Source: Oscillospiraceae bacterium
Lineage (GTDB): Bacteria > Bacillota > Clostridia > Oscillospirales > Acutalibacteraceae
DNA length: 50,300 nucleotides
Direction of reading: 5' to 3'
Assembly: GCA_015066045.1 (NCBI GenBank)
Contig: SVPD01000014.1
Span: forward strand, 1-50,300
In this document: piece after piece, positions 15,579-23,549 of the stretch
How the letters are laid out: every line of letters begins with the position of its first letter
Position numbering within the stretch: position 1 is the stretch's first letter
The notes under the pieces: model-generated
The model's input: the letters and a program-made list of their open reading frames with translations, nothing else
Database searches by the model: none
What the model was told of the DNA's origin: nothing
Made by a program: the position numbers and the translations under genes

Positions 15579-17029
15579 CAGGTGACTTTATCTTTTTCCG
15601 GCAGGGTACTCTTTTTTCTTCTGTACTCCAGCATAATGTAAAGCAGCACGAAGGTAATAACCGTCGTTACCATAGCCAGAAGCACATCGTAAACCGTGTC
15701 GAAAAGGTAATAAAGCTGAGTGTTTCCTATACCGTGGCCGAAGACCTTAAAGAAAAAGCTTTCCTCTGTGGGCCCCCAGTAAAAGCCCTGATTTGATGTG
15801 CCCCAGATGAAATCGCCGATAAATTCGCTGACCTCCCAGGCGGGCATAATAAAGCAGGAAAAGGCTAAAGCGAAAAGAGAGATAAGCAGACTGTCCTTAC
15901 GGCTTCTGAGCTTTACGAGAGTAAGAGCTATATAATAGCCTGCCAGCACACACAGTACGCCGGAAACGAAGTGAAGGAAAAGGTCAAATCTCGGCACTAT
16001 GTAGTAAATTTCGCAGTAGTTGCCGCCGTAGGAGCCGAGGAAGACAATGACCGTGATAAGGCTCTGGGTTTTATAGCTTACCTTAGAAAGCACCGACTCT
16101 CTCGGGAATACGAGATGCACCAGAGTGATGGCAAAGGTGCCGATAAGGTTAGCCAGCATAAGAGTAGCCTCGGGGCGGTTATCCCACTCGATAAAGGCGT
16201 AAAGCATAGCCGCACGCACACACCACCAGAAAAGGCGGTCGAAAATGCCCGTGTCCTCCTTCACCTTCTTTATTTCCAGAGCGATCTTTTCACGGAGGCG
16301 GGGAAGAGCATTTTTAAAAAGAGCAGTCAGCTCTGTTTTTTTATGCACGAAAAACTCCTTGCTTTTAAGTCGGAATTTAAGATATACCACCGCTGCAGAT
16401 AAAACACCGCCTATTATGGAAAAGATAAAATCCTCATCCGTATCGAGAAGCGGTCTCTGCTCATAGGGACTCATAGCAAAGCCGAAGACCTGATAAAGCC
16501 AGTGATTATCCTCCACAAATTCCACATGGCAAAGATTAGTGCCTAAAAGAAAATCGCTGAAAAACTCCGTAAGCTTACGGAAAATCGTCACCGTACCCGA
16601 AAAGCACAGGGTAAAAAAGGTAACAAAAAGGCTTTCGTTTTTATTTTTCGGTGTTCTGAGTGCCATAGCGATGTAATAGCCCAAAGCACCGCTGAAAATG
16701 CCGCCGACCAGCTGAATAAAAAGGTCATAGTCAGGATAGCTCTTCAGCACACCGAAGCCCAGACCTGCCACTGTGCTCACCAGAGCGAGGACACAGATAA
16801 AGCTTTGCAGACGGGCGGAAAGCTCAAGCCTCGGAAAGGCTGCCTTTAAAGCATCCGCAATAAAGGTAAGAGCGAAAACGGCCAGAAAAAACACCGCCTC
16901 ACCCTTATTCATAAAAGCACAGGAAATAAGCAGACCTCTCGTAAGCCACCACAGAGCGATTTCTGCAGCAGAGGTCTCCTGCTTTATTCTGCCGCACAAG
17001 TCTCTGACACGACAGGATATATTGTTCAT
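15575..17029 (-). CDS. Multi-pass membrane protein with two YjdF/DUF2238-like halves
   Basis: An integral membrane protein of about 484 residues with many hydrophobic helices, built as a tandem duplication. The C-terminal half reads RFDLFLHFVSG...WEVSEFIGDFIWGT...LFDTVYDVLLAM, resembling the Asp/His/Glu motifs of YjdF (DUF2238) membrane proteins. The N-terminal half repeats the plan with altered residues: DYDLFIQLVGG...RKLTEFFSDFLLGT...LDTDEDFIFSII. A basic cytoplasmic linker (about 225-265) joins the halves. Function is unknown. The start is one of two adjacent ATGs (17032 or 17029); AAGGTG fits 17029 best. The promoter is TTTACA-17-TATAAT (17087-17059). The DUF2238 assignment is from motif memory and needs a profile check. 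Confidence 0.75.
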   Translation of the reverse strand: MNNISCRVRDLCGRIKQETSAAEIALWWLTRGLLISCAFMNKGEAVFFLAVFALTFIADALKAAFPRLELSARLQSFICVLALVSTVAGLGFGVLKSYPDYDLFIQLVGGIFSGALGYYIAMALRTPKNKNESLFVTFFTLCFSGTVTIFRKLTEFFSDFLLGTNLCHVEFVEDNHWLYQVFGFAMSPYEQRPLLDTDEDFIFSIIGGVLSAAVVYLKFRLKSKEFFVHKKTELTALFKNALPRLREKIALEIKKVKEDTGIFDRLFWWCVRAAMLYAFIEWDNRPEATLMLANLIGTFAITLVHLVFPRESVLSKVSYKTQSLITVIVFLGSYGGNYCEIYYIVPRFDLFLHFVSGVLCVLAGYYIALTLVKLRSRKDSLLISLFALAFSCFIMPAWEVSEFIGDFIWGTSNQGFYWGPTEESFFFKVFGHGIGNTQLYYLFDTVYDVLLAMVTTVITFVLLYIMLEYRRKKSTLPEKDKVTC

Positions 17030-17058
17030 CATATCACCTTCAATCAAATTCAAAGGGT

Positions 17059-17087
17059 ATTATAATCTTATTATCTGTTTTTGTAAA
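17059..17087 (-). promoter_or_regulatory. Sigma-A promoter of the duplicated membrane protein
   Basis: TTTACA (17087-17082), 17 bases, TATAAT (17064-17059) on the minus strand, about 30 bases before the start codon. Confidence 0.75.
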
Positions 17088-17121
17088 TAGTACAGAGCAA
17101 AATGTCATTTTTTCGTAATAT

Positions 17122-17703
17122 TTACACATTCTGCTCGTCAAGGCTGAGATAAAAGCTCGGTATAAACTCTCTGAGAAAATCCTCGCATTCGGGCATATTC
17201 ATCTCTCCGATGGCCTTTTTCGTGCTTTCGAAGGCCTTTACAAATTCCTTGTTTCCGGCCTTTTCCTCCTCTATGCATTTGATGAGAGCGGAGATTTTAT
17301 CCGCTGCCTTAAGTATTTTCCACAGGTAAGCATCCTCCTCTTCGGGAAAGAAGGCACTTTTATAATATTCCTTCATATCCTCGGGAAGCATAGAAAGCAG
17401 CTTTTCACTGGCCATATCCTCCACCTCGGCGAAGGCCTGCCTCAGAGACGGGCTGTGATATTTCACTGGGGTGGGCATATCCCCCGTAATTATTTCGGGC
17501 ATATCGTGATAAAGGCCTAAAAAGGCGGCTCTTTCGCAGTTAAGGCTTCCGCCGTAGCGGACATTTTTTATCACCGCCAGAGCATGGGCTATGGCGGCCA
17601 CATCGTTACTGTGCTCACTGATGTTTTCACTGCTGGTGTTTCTCATCAGCGCCCAGCGGTTGATGTATTTCATTCGTGAATGCATGGCAAAAAAATGATT
17701 CAT
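17122..17703 (-). CDS. yfbR: HD-domain 5'-deoxynucleotidase (YfbR family)
   Basis: The 193-residue metal-dependent HD phosphohydrolase resembles E. coli YfbR, which dephosphorylates deoxynucleoside 5'-monophosphates. Signatures are RMKYINRWALMRNTSSENISEHS near the N-terminus (arginine, tryptophan and metal-binding histidine), the HD pair in LGLYHDMPEIITGDMPTPVK, and a later metal aspartate in LKAADKISALIKC. It is a soluble enzyme of nucleotide salvage or pool balance. ATG 17703 has CAGGAG 6 bases upstream. It stands between pduL and the duplicated membrane-protein gene, without a functional link that I can see. Confidence 0.9.
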   Translation of the reverse strand: MNHFFAMHSRMKYINRWALMRNTSSENISEHSNDVAAIAHALAVIKNVRYGGSLNCERAAFLGLYHDMPEIITGDMPTPVKYHSPSLRQAFAEVEDMASEKLLSMLPEDMKEYYKSAFFPEEEDAYLWKILKAADKISALIKCIEEEKAGNKEFVKAFESTKKAIGEMNMPECEDFLREFIPSFYLSLDEQNV

Positions 17704-17778
17704 AATATTCTCCTGAAAGTCGAATAAAGGCTTAACGGTAACCCCGAAAAGCCTTTTTCTTTATTATTTTATCCGAAA

Positions 17779-18351
17779 TCAGATAATCTCACCCATCATA
17801 CCGGGTACGCAGGAGGCTGCGTTGCTTTCGTCGGTGTCGATGTGCATAGCCAGAGCATAAGCGGGATTGACTCTGACGATAACGTCACCGAAAATAAGGC
17901 TTCTGCCGTCACTGTCAGCCTTGACAGAAACTATCTGCTTATCCTGAAGACCGTACTTTTCAGCATCCTCGGGAGTCATATGGATGTGTCTTTTAGCGAT
18001 GATTACGCCGTCCTTAAGCTCTACCTCACCCTTGGGGCCTACGATTTTGCAGCCGCCGCTGCCCTCGAGGTCACCGCTTTCACGGATGGGAGCCTTTACA
18101 CCGATGCTTCTGGCATCACCGGCAGAAAGCTCTACCTGAGTTTCGGGACGTACGGGGCCGAGAATAGATACACCGGGGAAGCTGCCCTTGGGGCCGATAA
18201 CCTGAATTCTTTCCTCGCAGGCATACTGACCGGGCTGAGAAAGGTCCTTTTTGTGTGTAAGCTCATAGCCTTCGCCGAAAAGAATGTCGAGCACTCTGCG
18301 GCTGACGTGAGCGTGTCTGGCTGATGTTTCGATTAAAACAGGTCTGTTCAT
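17779..18351 (-). CDS. pduL: Phosphate propanoyl/acetyltransferase PduL
   Basis: A 190-residue PduL-type phosphotransacylase, interconverting acyl-CoA and acyl-phosphate. Two related half-domains carry the metal-ligand histidines: SARHAHVS near residue 14 and AKRHIHMTPEDA near 124. The family-typical DTDESNAA is near the end. It begins almost directly with the catalytic domain, so there is no N-terminal encapsulation peptide, and no microcompartment shell genes are nearby. It is therefore probably a cytosolic Pta substitute for acetate (or propionate) formation with an acetate kinase encoded elsewhere. GGAGG precedes the ATG, and a clear promoter lies at 18398-18426. Confidence 0.92.
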   Translation of the reverse strand: MNRPVLIETSARHAHVSRRVLDILFGEGYELTHKKDLSQPGQYACEERIQVIGPKGSFPGVSILGPVRPETQVELSAGDARSIGVKAPIRESGDLEGSGGCKIVGPKGEVELKDGVIIAKRHIHMTPEDAEKYGLQDKQIVSVKADSDGRSLIFGDVIVRVNPAYALAMHIDTDESNAASCVPGMMGEII

Positions 18352-18397
18352 TTTAAATAATCCTCCGTAATTTATACTTGATTCATTTTACCTTCCT

Positions 18398-18426
18398 ATT
18401 TTACAACATATTTTCTCTAATTTCAA
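18398..18426 (-). promoter_or_regulatory. Sigma-A promoter of pduL
   Basis: TTGAAA (18426-18421), 17 bases, TAAAAT (18403-18398) on the minus strand. Confidence 0.7.
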
Positions 18427-18494
18427 CATTCATACTGTACTTTTTTCATTTTTATGATAAAATAAAAAAAGAAAAACCAAAGGAGAGATAAAAA

Positions 18495-19061
18495 ATGTAC
18501 TCTGCCGAATTTGAAAATATAAAGGAAGAATGCACCCTCTGCAAAAAATGCGCCTTTCACGAGGAGCGGCTGAATATAGTTTTCGGTGAGGGCAGCGAAG
18601 GGGCGGACATTCTTTTCGTAGGAGATTTTCCGCGGGACGAGGACGACCTGAAGGGCTCACCCCTTTCGGGAAGGTCGGGCTCCCTTTTCGGAAAATTCGT
18701 AAGCCTGTGCGATCTGGACAAGGCTGAGCTTTTCATCACCAATATTTTAAAGTGCCGTCCCGCTGACGGTGTGACACCCGACGGTGACCACTACACTGCC
18801 TGTATGGAGCATTTACGCAGTCAGGTGCGCCTCATAAAGCCGAAAATCATAGTCTGTCTGGGCGAGGAAGCAGCGAAAAGGATGATAGATCCCGCCTTCA
18901 GCATGGACAGAGACCACGGACGCTTCATAAAGAAAGGCAAGCTCTTTTTTATAGCCACCTGCCATCCCGCCGAAGCGGTGAAAAGTGAGGATAAAAGACT
19001 TGTCTTCCTTTCGGATTTTCAGGCACTGCGTGAGGGCGCCCGTAAGGGCGGAATCATATGA
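18495..19061 (+). CDS. Uracil-DNA glycosylase, Fe-S (family 4-like)
   Basis: A 188-residue member of the uracil-DNA glycosylase superfamily, most like the iron-sulfur family 4 enzymes that remove uracil from DNA. Cluster cysteines are evident: CTLCKKC near residue 13, and KCRPADGV...YTAC, matching the family's KCRPP...C element. The C-terminal catalytic motif is ATCHPAE. The first active-site motif is unusual: VGDFPRDEDD, where the family has a GE-x-PG-x-x-ED form, so the Gly after Pro is Arg and the first Glu is Asp. It may have altered specificity or be a related superfamily member. AAAGGAGAG lies upstream of ATG 18495. The gene is divergent from pduL. Confidence 0.82.
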   Translation: MYSAEFENIKEECTLCKKCAFHEERLNIVFGEGSEGADILFVGDFPRDEDDLKGSPLSGRSGSLFGKFVSLCDLDKAELFITNILKCRPADGVTPDGDHYTACMEHLRSQVRLIKPKIIVCLGEEAAKRMIDPAFSMDRDHGRFIKKGKLFFIATCHPAEAVKSEDKRLVFLSDFQALREGARKGGII

Positions 19062-19126
19062 AAGCTCACCGTGTCTCTTGTCACGGAAAAAACCGACAGA
19101 TGAAGATAAGCTAAAAGGAAAACAGT

Positions 19127-20206
19127 ATGAAATATAAGATAGATACCAAAGCAAAGGAAAAGGCCTATATCCAGCTTTACCGCCAGCTCAGGCAGGACAT
19201 CACCGACGGCATTTATAAATACGGCTCTAAGCTTCCCTCTAAAAGGCTTCTGGCCGAGGAGTCGGGCGTCAGCGTAATCACCGTCGAGCATTGCTATTCT
19301 CTTCTGTGCGACGAGGGCTACACCGAAGCCAGAGAGCGAAGCGGTTATTTCGTAATATACAGGGAAAAGGATTTTCTGGCCCTGAACGAAAAAAGCGACA
19401 GTACGCTTAAGGTAAAGCACAGTCTCCATCCCACGGCAAGTGATTTTCCCTTCTCCGTTCTGTCAAAGACTATGAGAAGGGTTCTTTCCGCCTACGGTGA
19501 GGATATTTTAGTCAAATCACCGAATTTCGGCTGCGACGAGCTTCGCAGAGCCATCGCCGACTATCTTTCCCGTAACACGGGCATAATCACAAAGCCCGAA
19601 TGCATAATCATAGGCTCCGGTGCCGAATACCTTTACAGTCTTATAGTTATGCTTTTGGGCAGAGAGAAGATTTTTGCTCTCGAAAATCCCTCCTATGAAA
19701 AAATCCGTAAGGTTTACTCTGCCTGTCAGGTGGACTGCCGTATGCTGGAGATGGGAAAGGACGGCATAAAAACCTCTGAGCTGAAAAAGACCGATGCCGA
19801 TGTGCTGCACATCACACCCTTTAACAGTTACCCCAGCGGTGTAACCGCCACGGCATCGAAAAGAATGGAATATCTGGCCTGGGGCAAGGAAAGACAGGCG
19901 GTTATTATCGAGGATAACTACGACTCGGAGCTGACCGTCTCCACCAAGCACGAGGACACGGTCTTTTCTCTGGACAGAGACGGCTGCGTGATTTACCTTA
20001 ACACCTTTTCCAGAACTGTAGCCCCCTCCATGCGTGTCGGATATATGATTCTGCCCGAAAAAATGATGCGGGATTTCGAGGAAAGACTCGGCTTTTACTC
20101 CTGCACCGTCCCCGTTTTCGAGCAGTATGTGCTGGCAGAGCTTATAGAAAAGGGCGATTTTGAAAGGCACATAAACAGAACCAGAAGAATGCGACGTAAA
20201 AAATAA
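19127..20206 (+). CDS. MocR/GabR-type GntR regulator, C-terminally short and lacking the PLP lysine
   Basis: Residues 1-75 form a GntR winged helix (YIQLYRQLRQDITDGIYKYGSKLPSKRLLAEESGVS). The rest is a fold-type I aminotransferase-like effector domain, as in PdxR/GabR. Two oddities are visible. The site that normally reads FSKT, where the lysine binds PLP, is FSRT (codon AGA). The protein also ends at 359 residues in HINRTRRMRRKK, whereas MocR proteins run about 450-480, so roughly the last 100 residues are missing. A hairpin terminator follows 12 bases after the stop. It may be a decaying gene or a regulator that no longer uses PLP. Upstream AAAAGGAAAAC is a modest ribosome site. Confidence 0.85.
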   Translation: MKYKIDTKAKEKAYIQLYRQLRQDITDGIYKYGSKLPSKRLLAEESGVSVITVEHCYSLLCDEGYTEARERSGYFVIYREKDFLALNEKSDSTLKVKHSLHPTASDFPFSVLSKTMRRVLSAYGEDILVKSPNFGCDELRRAIADYLSRNTGIITKPECIIIGSGAEYLYSLIVMLLGREKIFALENPSYEKIRKVYSACQVDCRMLEMGKDGIKTSELKKTDADVLHITPFNSYPSGVTATASKRMEYLAWGKERQAVIIEDNYDSELTVSTKHEDTVFSLDRDGCVIYLNTFSRTVAPSMRVGYMILPEKMMRDFEERLGFYSCTVPVFEQYVLAELIEKGDFERHINRTRRMRRKK

Positions 20207-20218
20207 TGCAGAATGAAA

Positions 20219-20252
20219 AACGGAGTCCGTCTTTACCGATACGGACTCCGTT
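20219..20252 (-). terminator. Terminator between MocR gene and chromate-transporter pair
   Basis: A perfect 12-bp stem (AACGGAGTCCGT / ACGGACTCCGTT) with a 10-base loop. On the minus strand it runs into TTTTT, so it terminates the transporter pair. It may also end the convergent MocR transcript. Confidence 0.85.
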
Positions 20253-20269
20253 ACATTTATACTCCCTTT

Positions 20270-20860
20270 TTAAAACCTAAAGACTATTCCCACCGCTGCC
20301 GCTATAAGAATGAAAACTATAGGATGTATTTTTTTGAATTTCGTGATACCGAAGAAAATCAGCACCGAAAGGATAATACTTTTATAATCCACTGCAGCGA
20401 AAAAGTCAGCACCCTGAGCGAAGGCCTCCGACGAGAAAAAGGCTATTTTTGCCACACCGAGACAGGCAGAGGCGATAAGTCCCAGAGAGGCCGCACGCAG
20501 ACCGTAAAACACCCACTCCACATATTTAGAGGAGCGGAATCTGAGAAGCACCCTCGAAATGGCCAAAACCACGATAAGAGCAGGTGCGGTAAGCCCGAGA
20601 GGAGCCACCAAAGCACCTAAAAGGCCGCCTGCGAAGCCACCGATGCCCTCGCCCGTCTGAAAGCCTACATAGGTAGCCATATTGATGCCGATGGGACCGG
20701 GGGTAGACTCGGAAATGGCTATCATATTAGAAATGTCCGTCTGAGTAAACCAGCCCGTCACTTCACTCATATCCGTGAGAAAGGGCAGAGTAGCCAGACC
20801 GCCGCCGACAGAGAAAAGACCGACGAAGAAGAAACGGAAAAAAAGCTCGAGGAAAATCAT
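20270..20860 (-). CDS. Chromate transporter (CHR) family subunit, second half
   Basis: A 196-residue membrane protein of the ChrA/CHR family (PF02417), here one of a pair of single-domain proteins. The family motif is near the N-terminus (FSVGGGLATLPFL) and is followed by SESTPGPIGINMATYVGF. Six or so hydrophobic segments are predicted. Paired short CHR proteins act as a heterodimer and have opposite membrane orientations in characterised examples. The natural substrate in anaerobes is unclear, with chromate or another oxyanion proposed. It overlaps the partner gene by four bases (ATGA) and ends near the terminator at 20219. Confidence 0.9.
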   Translation of the reverse strand: MIFLELFFRFFFVGLFSVGGGLATLPFLTDMSEVTGWFTQTDISNMIAISESTPGPIGINMATYVGFQTGEGIGGFAGGLLGALVAPLGLTAPALIVVLAISRVLLRFRSSKYVEWVFYGLRAASLGLIASACLGVAKIAFFSSEAFAQGADFFAAVDYKSIILSVLIFFGITKFKKIHPIVFILIAAAVGIVFRF

Positions 20861-21417
20861 TTCTTTTCGCCTCCCTTCATTTTACGTGCCTTAATCATAT
20901 TTATGGCCAGAGAAATAAAGGCCACGACGATGATAAAAAGCACGGGGGAAAGGTCCGTAAAAAAGGACAGAGCCGCTACCGAAAGGAAAATCACCGCGGT
21001 AACCTTGTCCACCAGACTCTTTTTGGAAAGCTTGATAACAGAGGAAAGAATGAGTGCTACTACGGCGGCTCTGATGCCGTTAAAGGCGTGAGTCACGGTC
21101 TCGATGTCCTGAAAGCCGCTGACAAAGGCGGCAATAATCATAATGATGATTATGGAGGGAGTGATTACACCGAGGGTGGCGAAGAGTGCCCCCCAAAAGC
21201 CGCAAAGCTTGGTGCCGACAAAGGTGGCCACATTTACGGCAATAATACCCGGTGTACACTGACCGATGGCATAATAATCCATCAGCTCATCATGAGTGGC
21301 CCATTTACGTCTTTCCACCACTTCCTTCTGCAGCATAGGCAGCATAGCATAGCCTCCGCCGAAGGTGAAGCCGCCTACACGGGCGAAGATAAGGAATAAA
21401 TCTAAAAGAAGCTTCAT
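20857..21417 (-). CDS. Chromate transporter (CHR) family subunit, first half
   Basis: The 186-residue partner of the downstream CHR protein. It has FTFGGGYAMLPML near the N-terminus and IGQCTPGIIAVNVATFVG, parallel to the other half, with about six membrane helices. AAAAGGAGG precedes ATG 21417. A terminator-like hairpin stands only about 35 bases before its start (21454-21476), so it is reached by read-through from the esterase gene or has a promoter that I cannot identify in 21480-21562. Confidence 0.9.
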   Translation of the reverse strand: MKLLLDLFLIFARVGGFTFGGGYAMLPMLQKEVVERRKWATHDELMDYYAIGQCTPGIIAVNVATFVGTKLCGFWGALFATLGVITPSIIIIMIIAAFVSGFQDIETVTHAFNGIRAAVVALILSSVIKLSKKSLVDKVTAVIFLSVAALSFFTDLSPVLFIIVVAFISLAINMIKARKMKGGEKK

Positions 21418-21451
21418 AGTTTCCTCCTTTTACTCTCAGAAATTATTCATC

Positions 21452-21478
21452 AAAAAAGGGCTGATATCAGCCCCTTTT
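21452..21478 (-). terminator. Terminator or attenuator between esterase and chromate transporter genes
   Basis: The minus strand has AAAAGGGGCTGATATCAGCC, a palindromic stem around GATATC, followed by six Ts. It lies between the esterase stop and the ribosome site of the chromate-transporter pair. Confidence 0.75.
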
Positions 21479-21562
21479 AAATACAGATCAAACACACAGA
21501 GCCTCTTCCCTCGGGAAAGGCCTGCTTTTATTTTTTCCGGCAGTCCGGAAGCTCACACGTGC

Positions 21563-22483
21563 TTATGAATCAAGGTTTGCCGTTTGCTTTCCGCTGTGCT
21601 TTTTAAAGAATGCGAGCATAGCGTCGATGCATTCTGCCGAAGGCTCCTTTTCAGGATAAATAACAGAGAAAACGTGGGGAAGAGCCTTACCCTTATATTC
21701 GCCGAAATTCATCATTTCGACCTCTACTCCCTTTTTCCTGAAATCCTCTGCGGCACGCAGCACCTGCTTCAGGGCGAGTGTGTCACCCGTGGAGGTAACC
21801 ATAAAGGTCGCAGGCATTTCACCTAAATCGAGAGCCTTGTCGATATTGACATAGGGTGCCCACTTTTCTTTTTTATATTTATTACCGCCGAGCATAATTC
21901 TGGTATAAAAGGACATCAAGGTGCCGTCATCCATATATGCCACGGCAGAGGTAAGACCGACTGCGTCGAACTTAAGAGAGAAATCGGGAACACCGAAAAG
22001 CTCTCTCATTTTTCCGCTCTCTGAGAGCATAGCCGTAAAGGCTGCCAGCATACCGCCCGCCGAGTCACCGGTAAGACAGATGCTGCCTCTGTCACAGGGG
22101 AAGGAGTCCAGATTTTCATTTATCCACTTAAGTGCCGCCGCCACATCTCTCAGCTGCTCGTCGGCAGTAACCTCGGGATAAAGCCTGTAGCTCATATTGA
22201 AAACCACATTACCTCTTTTGGCCAGAGTAAGACAGTAATTTTTGTTAAGCTCCTTATCTCCGTACATCCAGCCGCCGCCGTGAACATCTATGATAACGGG
22301 CAGCTTACCCTGTGCATCCTCGGGATAATAAACATCCAGCAGATGATGCCTGTGTCCGTCGTCAAGATAGGCGTGGTTATTGCTTTCGTGAACACCCTCG
22401 GGGAAATGGAGAGTTGCTATCCTTTTGTTATCCATTCTTTCGGTGTTTTTCCAGAACAGGGCAAGGATTTTATCTAAAAGCAT
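21563..22483 (-). CDS. Alpha/beta hydrolase, HSL/family IV-type esterase
   Basis: A 306-residue cytoplasmic serine hydrolase of the hormone-sensitive-lipase-like group. It has the oxyanion motif VHGGGW near residue 69, the nucleophile elbow GDSAGG near 140, a candidate catalytic aspartate in STGDTLAL and histidine in LPHVFS. No signal peptide is visible. Such enzymes hydrolyse short-chain esters; the substrate is not predictable. AAAAGGAGT precedes ATG 22483. Transcription probably ends at the hairpin 21452-21478. Confidence 0.88.
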   Translation of the reverse strand: MLLDKILALFWKNTERMDNKRIATLHFPEGVHESNNHAYLDDGHRHHLLDVYYPEDAQGKLPVIIDVHGGGWMYGDKELNKNYCLTLAKRGNVVFNMSYRLYPEVTADEQLRDVAAALKWINENLDSFPCDRGSICLTGDSAGGMLAAFTAMLSESGKMRELFGVPDFSLKFDAVGLTSAVAYMDDGTLMSFYTRIMLGGNKYKKEKWAPYVNIDKALDLGEMPATFMVTSTGDTLALKQVLRAAEDFRKKGVEVEMMNFGEYKGKALPHVFSVIYPEKEPSAECIDAMLAFFKKHSGKQTANLDS

Positions 22484-22534
22484 TTCTGTTACTCCTTTTA
22501 CAGTGTGTATATTAGACTAAAAAGCCGTCAGCCT

Positions 22535-23425
22535 TTACATCATCGGAGGAGTCATACCGCCGCCGCTCTGATTCATTGCCTGAGCGAAGATGCCGGGCTT
22601 CTTTTCTTTTTTGGGCTTATATGCGGGAGGATTTTCGAGAAGCTTTTTTGACTTCTTTGATTTGGCTAAAAGCTTATTTACCTCGATTACGGGAGGAGCC
22701 ATGGTGGCACTCATATAATCCACGCAGCGTGCGAGTAAAATCTGGTCATTACCGAGAGCACCGAGAACGGTTACGGCGATAACGTCCTGCACCTCACTCG
22801 TGCCGTCCTCATAAATCTCATTGAGAACCTGGAAAAGCTTTTTCATAGTCTGAGGATCGTTTGCCTTGATAGCGTCGATAACCTTGGCGGTGCCGTAATC
22901 ATCGAAAAACTTTTCGGCTAAAAACTCACCGTATACGGCCAGATTATCCTTATAATAGGGGCGAAGCTCGGGGAAAACGAGGCAAAGCTTGCTGGCAAGA
23001 GTATTTGAATCGTAGAAGGAGCCGTTCTTTACCGCAGCCTTTGAAACGGTCTGTGCTGCCTTCTGCTGAACTGCCTTTTTGGGAGCGACAGTCTTTTTGG
23101 AATATTTCGAGCGAACGGTGTCGTTAAGCTCATTAACCACATACTTCACGTCTCTGCTGTCGGCATTTTCGTCCAGAAGAGAGGCAGAGAGCTTTTTGGG
23201 GGCTTCCTCGGGTGCTTCGATGTCCTCACCTGCGTAAAGAATAACCTTTCCGTCCTCATAGCTTACGGCTAAAACGCCCTTTTCGCCTGTGTATCTGGCA
23301 GTGATTTTTCCGTCTGTTTCTGTGATAAAATCACCGTTTTCGTTTTTGTAGGCGGTGAAGCCGAGGCTTGTCAGCTCCTGACCGATACCGTCGAGAATGC
23401 TTCTGAAATTTTCATTGATAGCCAT
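22535..23425 (-). CDS. Conserved-looking hypothetical cytoplasmic protein
   Basis: I do not recognise this 296-residue protein. It has no signal peptide or membrane segment. The N-terminal ~75 residues look like a small alpha/beta domain (MAINENFRSILDGIGQELTS). A lysine/alanine-rich linker spans about 100-135. A helical domain of about 120 residues (LRPYYKDNLAVYGEFLAEKF...VLNEIYEDGTSEVQDVIAVT) follows, then a basic tail ending in GGGMTPPMM. The proline/glycine C-terminus and helical core suggest a protein-interaction role, but that is a guess. A strong promoter lies at 23488-23516, and GGAGT is upstream of ATG 23425. Confidence 0.8.
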   Translation of the reverse strand: MAINENFRSILDGIGQELTSLGFTAYKNENGDFITETDGKITARYTGEKGVLAVSYEDGKVILYAGEDIEAPEEAPKKLSASLLDENADSRDVKYVVNELNDTVRSKYSKKTVAPKKAVQQKAAQTVSKAAVKNGSFYDSNTLASKLCLVFPELRPYYKDNLAVYGEFLAEKFFDDYGTAKVIDAIKANDPQTMKKLFQVLNEIYEDGTSEVQDVIAVTVLGALGNDQILLARCVDYMSATMAPPVIEVNKLLAKSKKSKKLLENPPAYKPKKEKKPGIFAQAMNQSGGGMTPPMM

Positions 23426-23487
23426 TATAGGATAACTCCTTTTCCTTAAATCACAAAAGTGAATTTTATATTTTTATACAGTTTAAG

Positions 23488-23516
23488 AGTATAACACAAA
23501 ATATATAATGTGTCAA
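23488..23516 (-). promoter_or_regulatory. Sigma-A promoter of the hypothetical gene at 22535
   Basis: TTGACA (23516-23511), 17 bases, TATACT (23493-23488) on the minus strand, about 62 bases before the start codon. Confidence 0.85.
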
Positions 23517-23549
23517 CCGCAGAGCAGTACGCTTTCGGTGCCGAAGACC

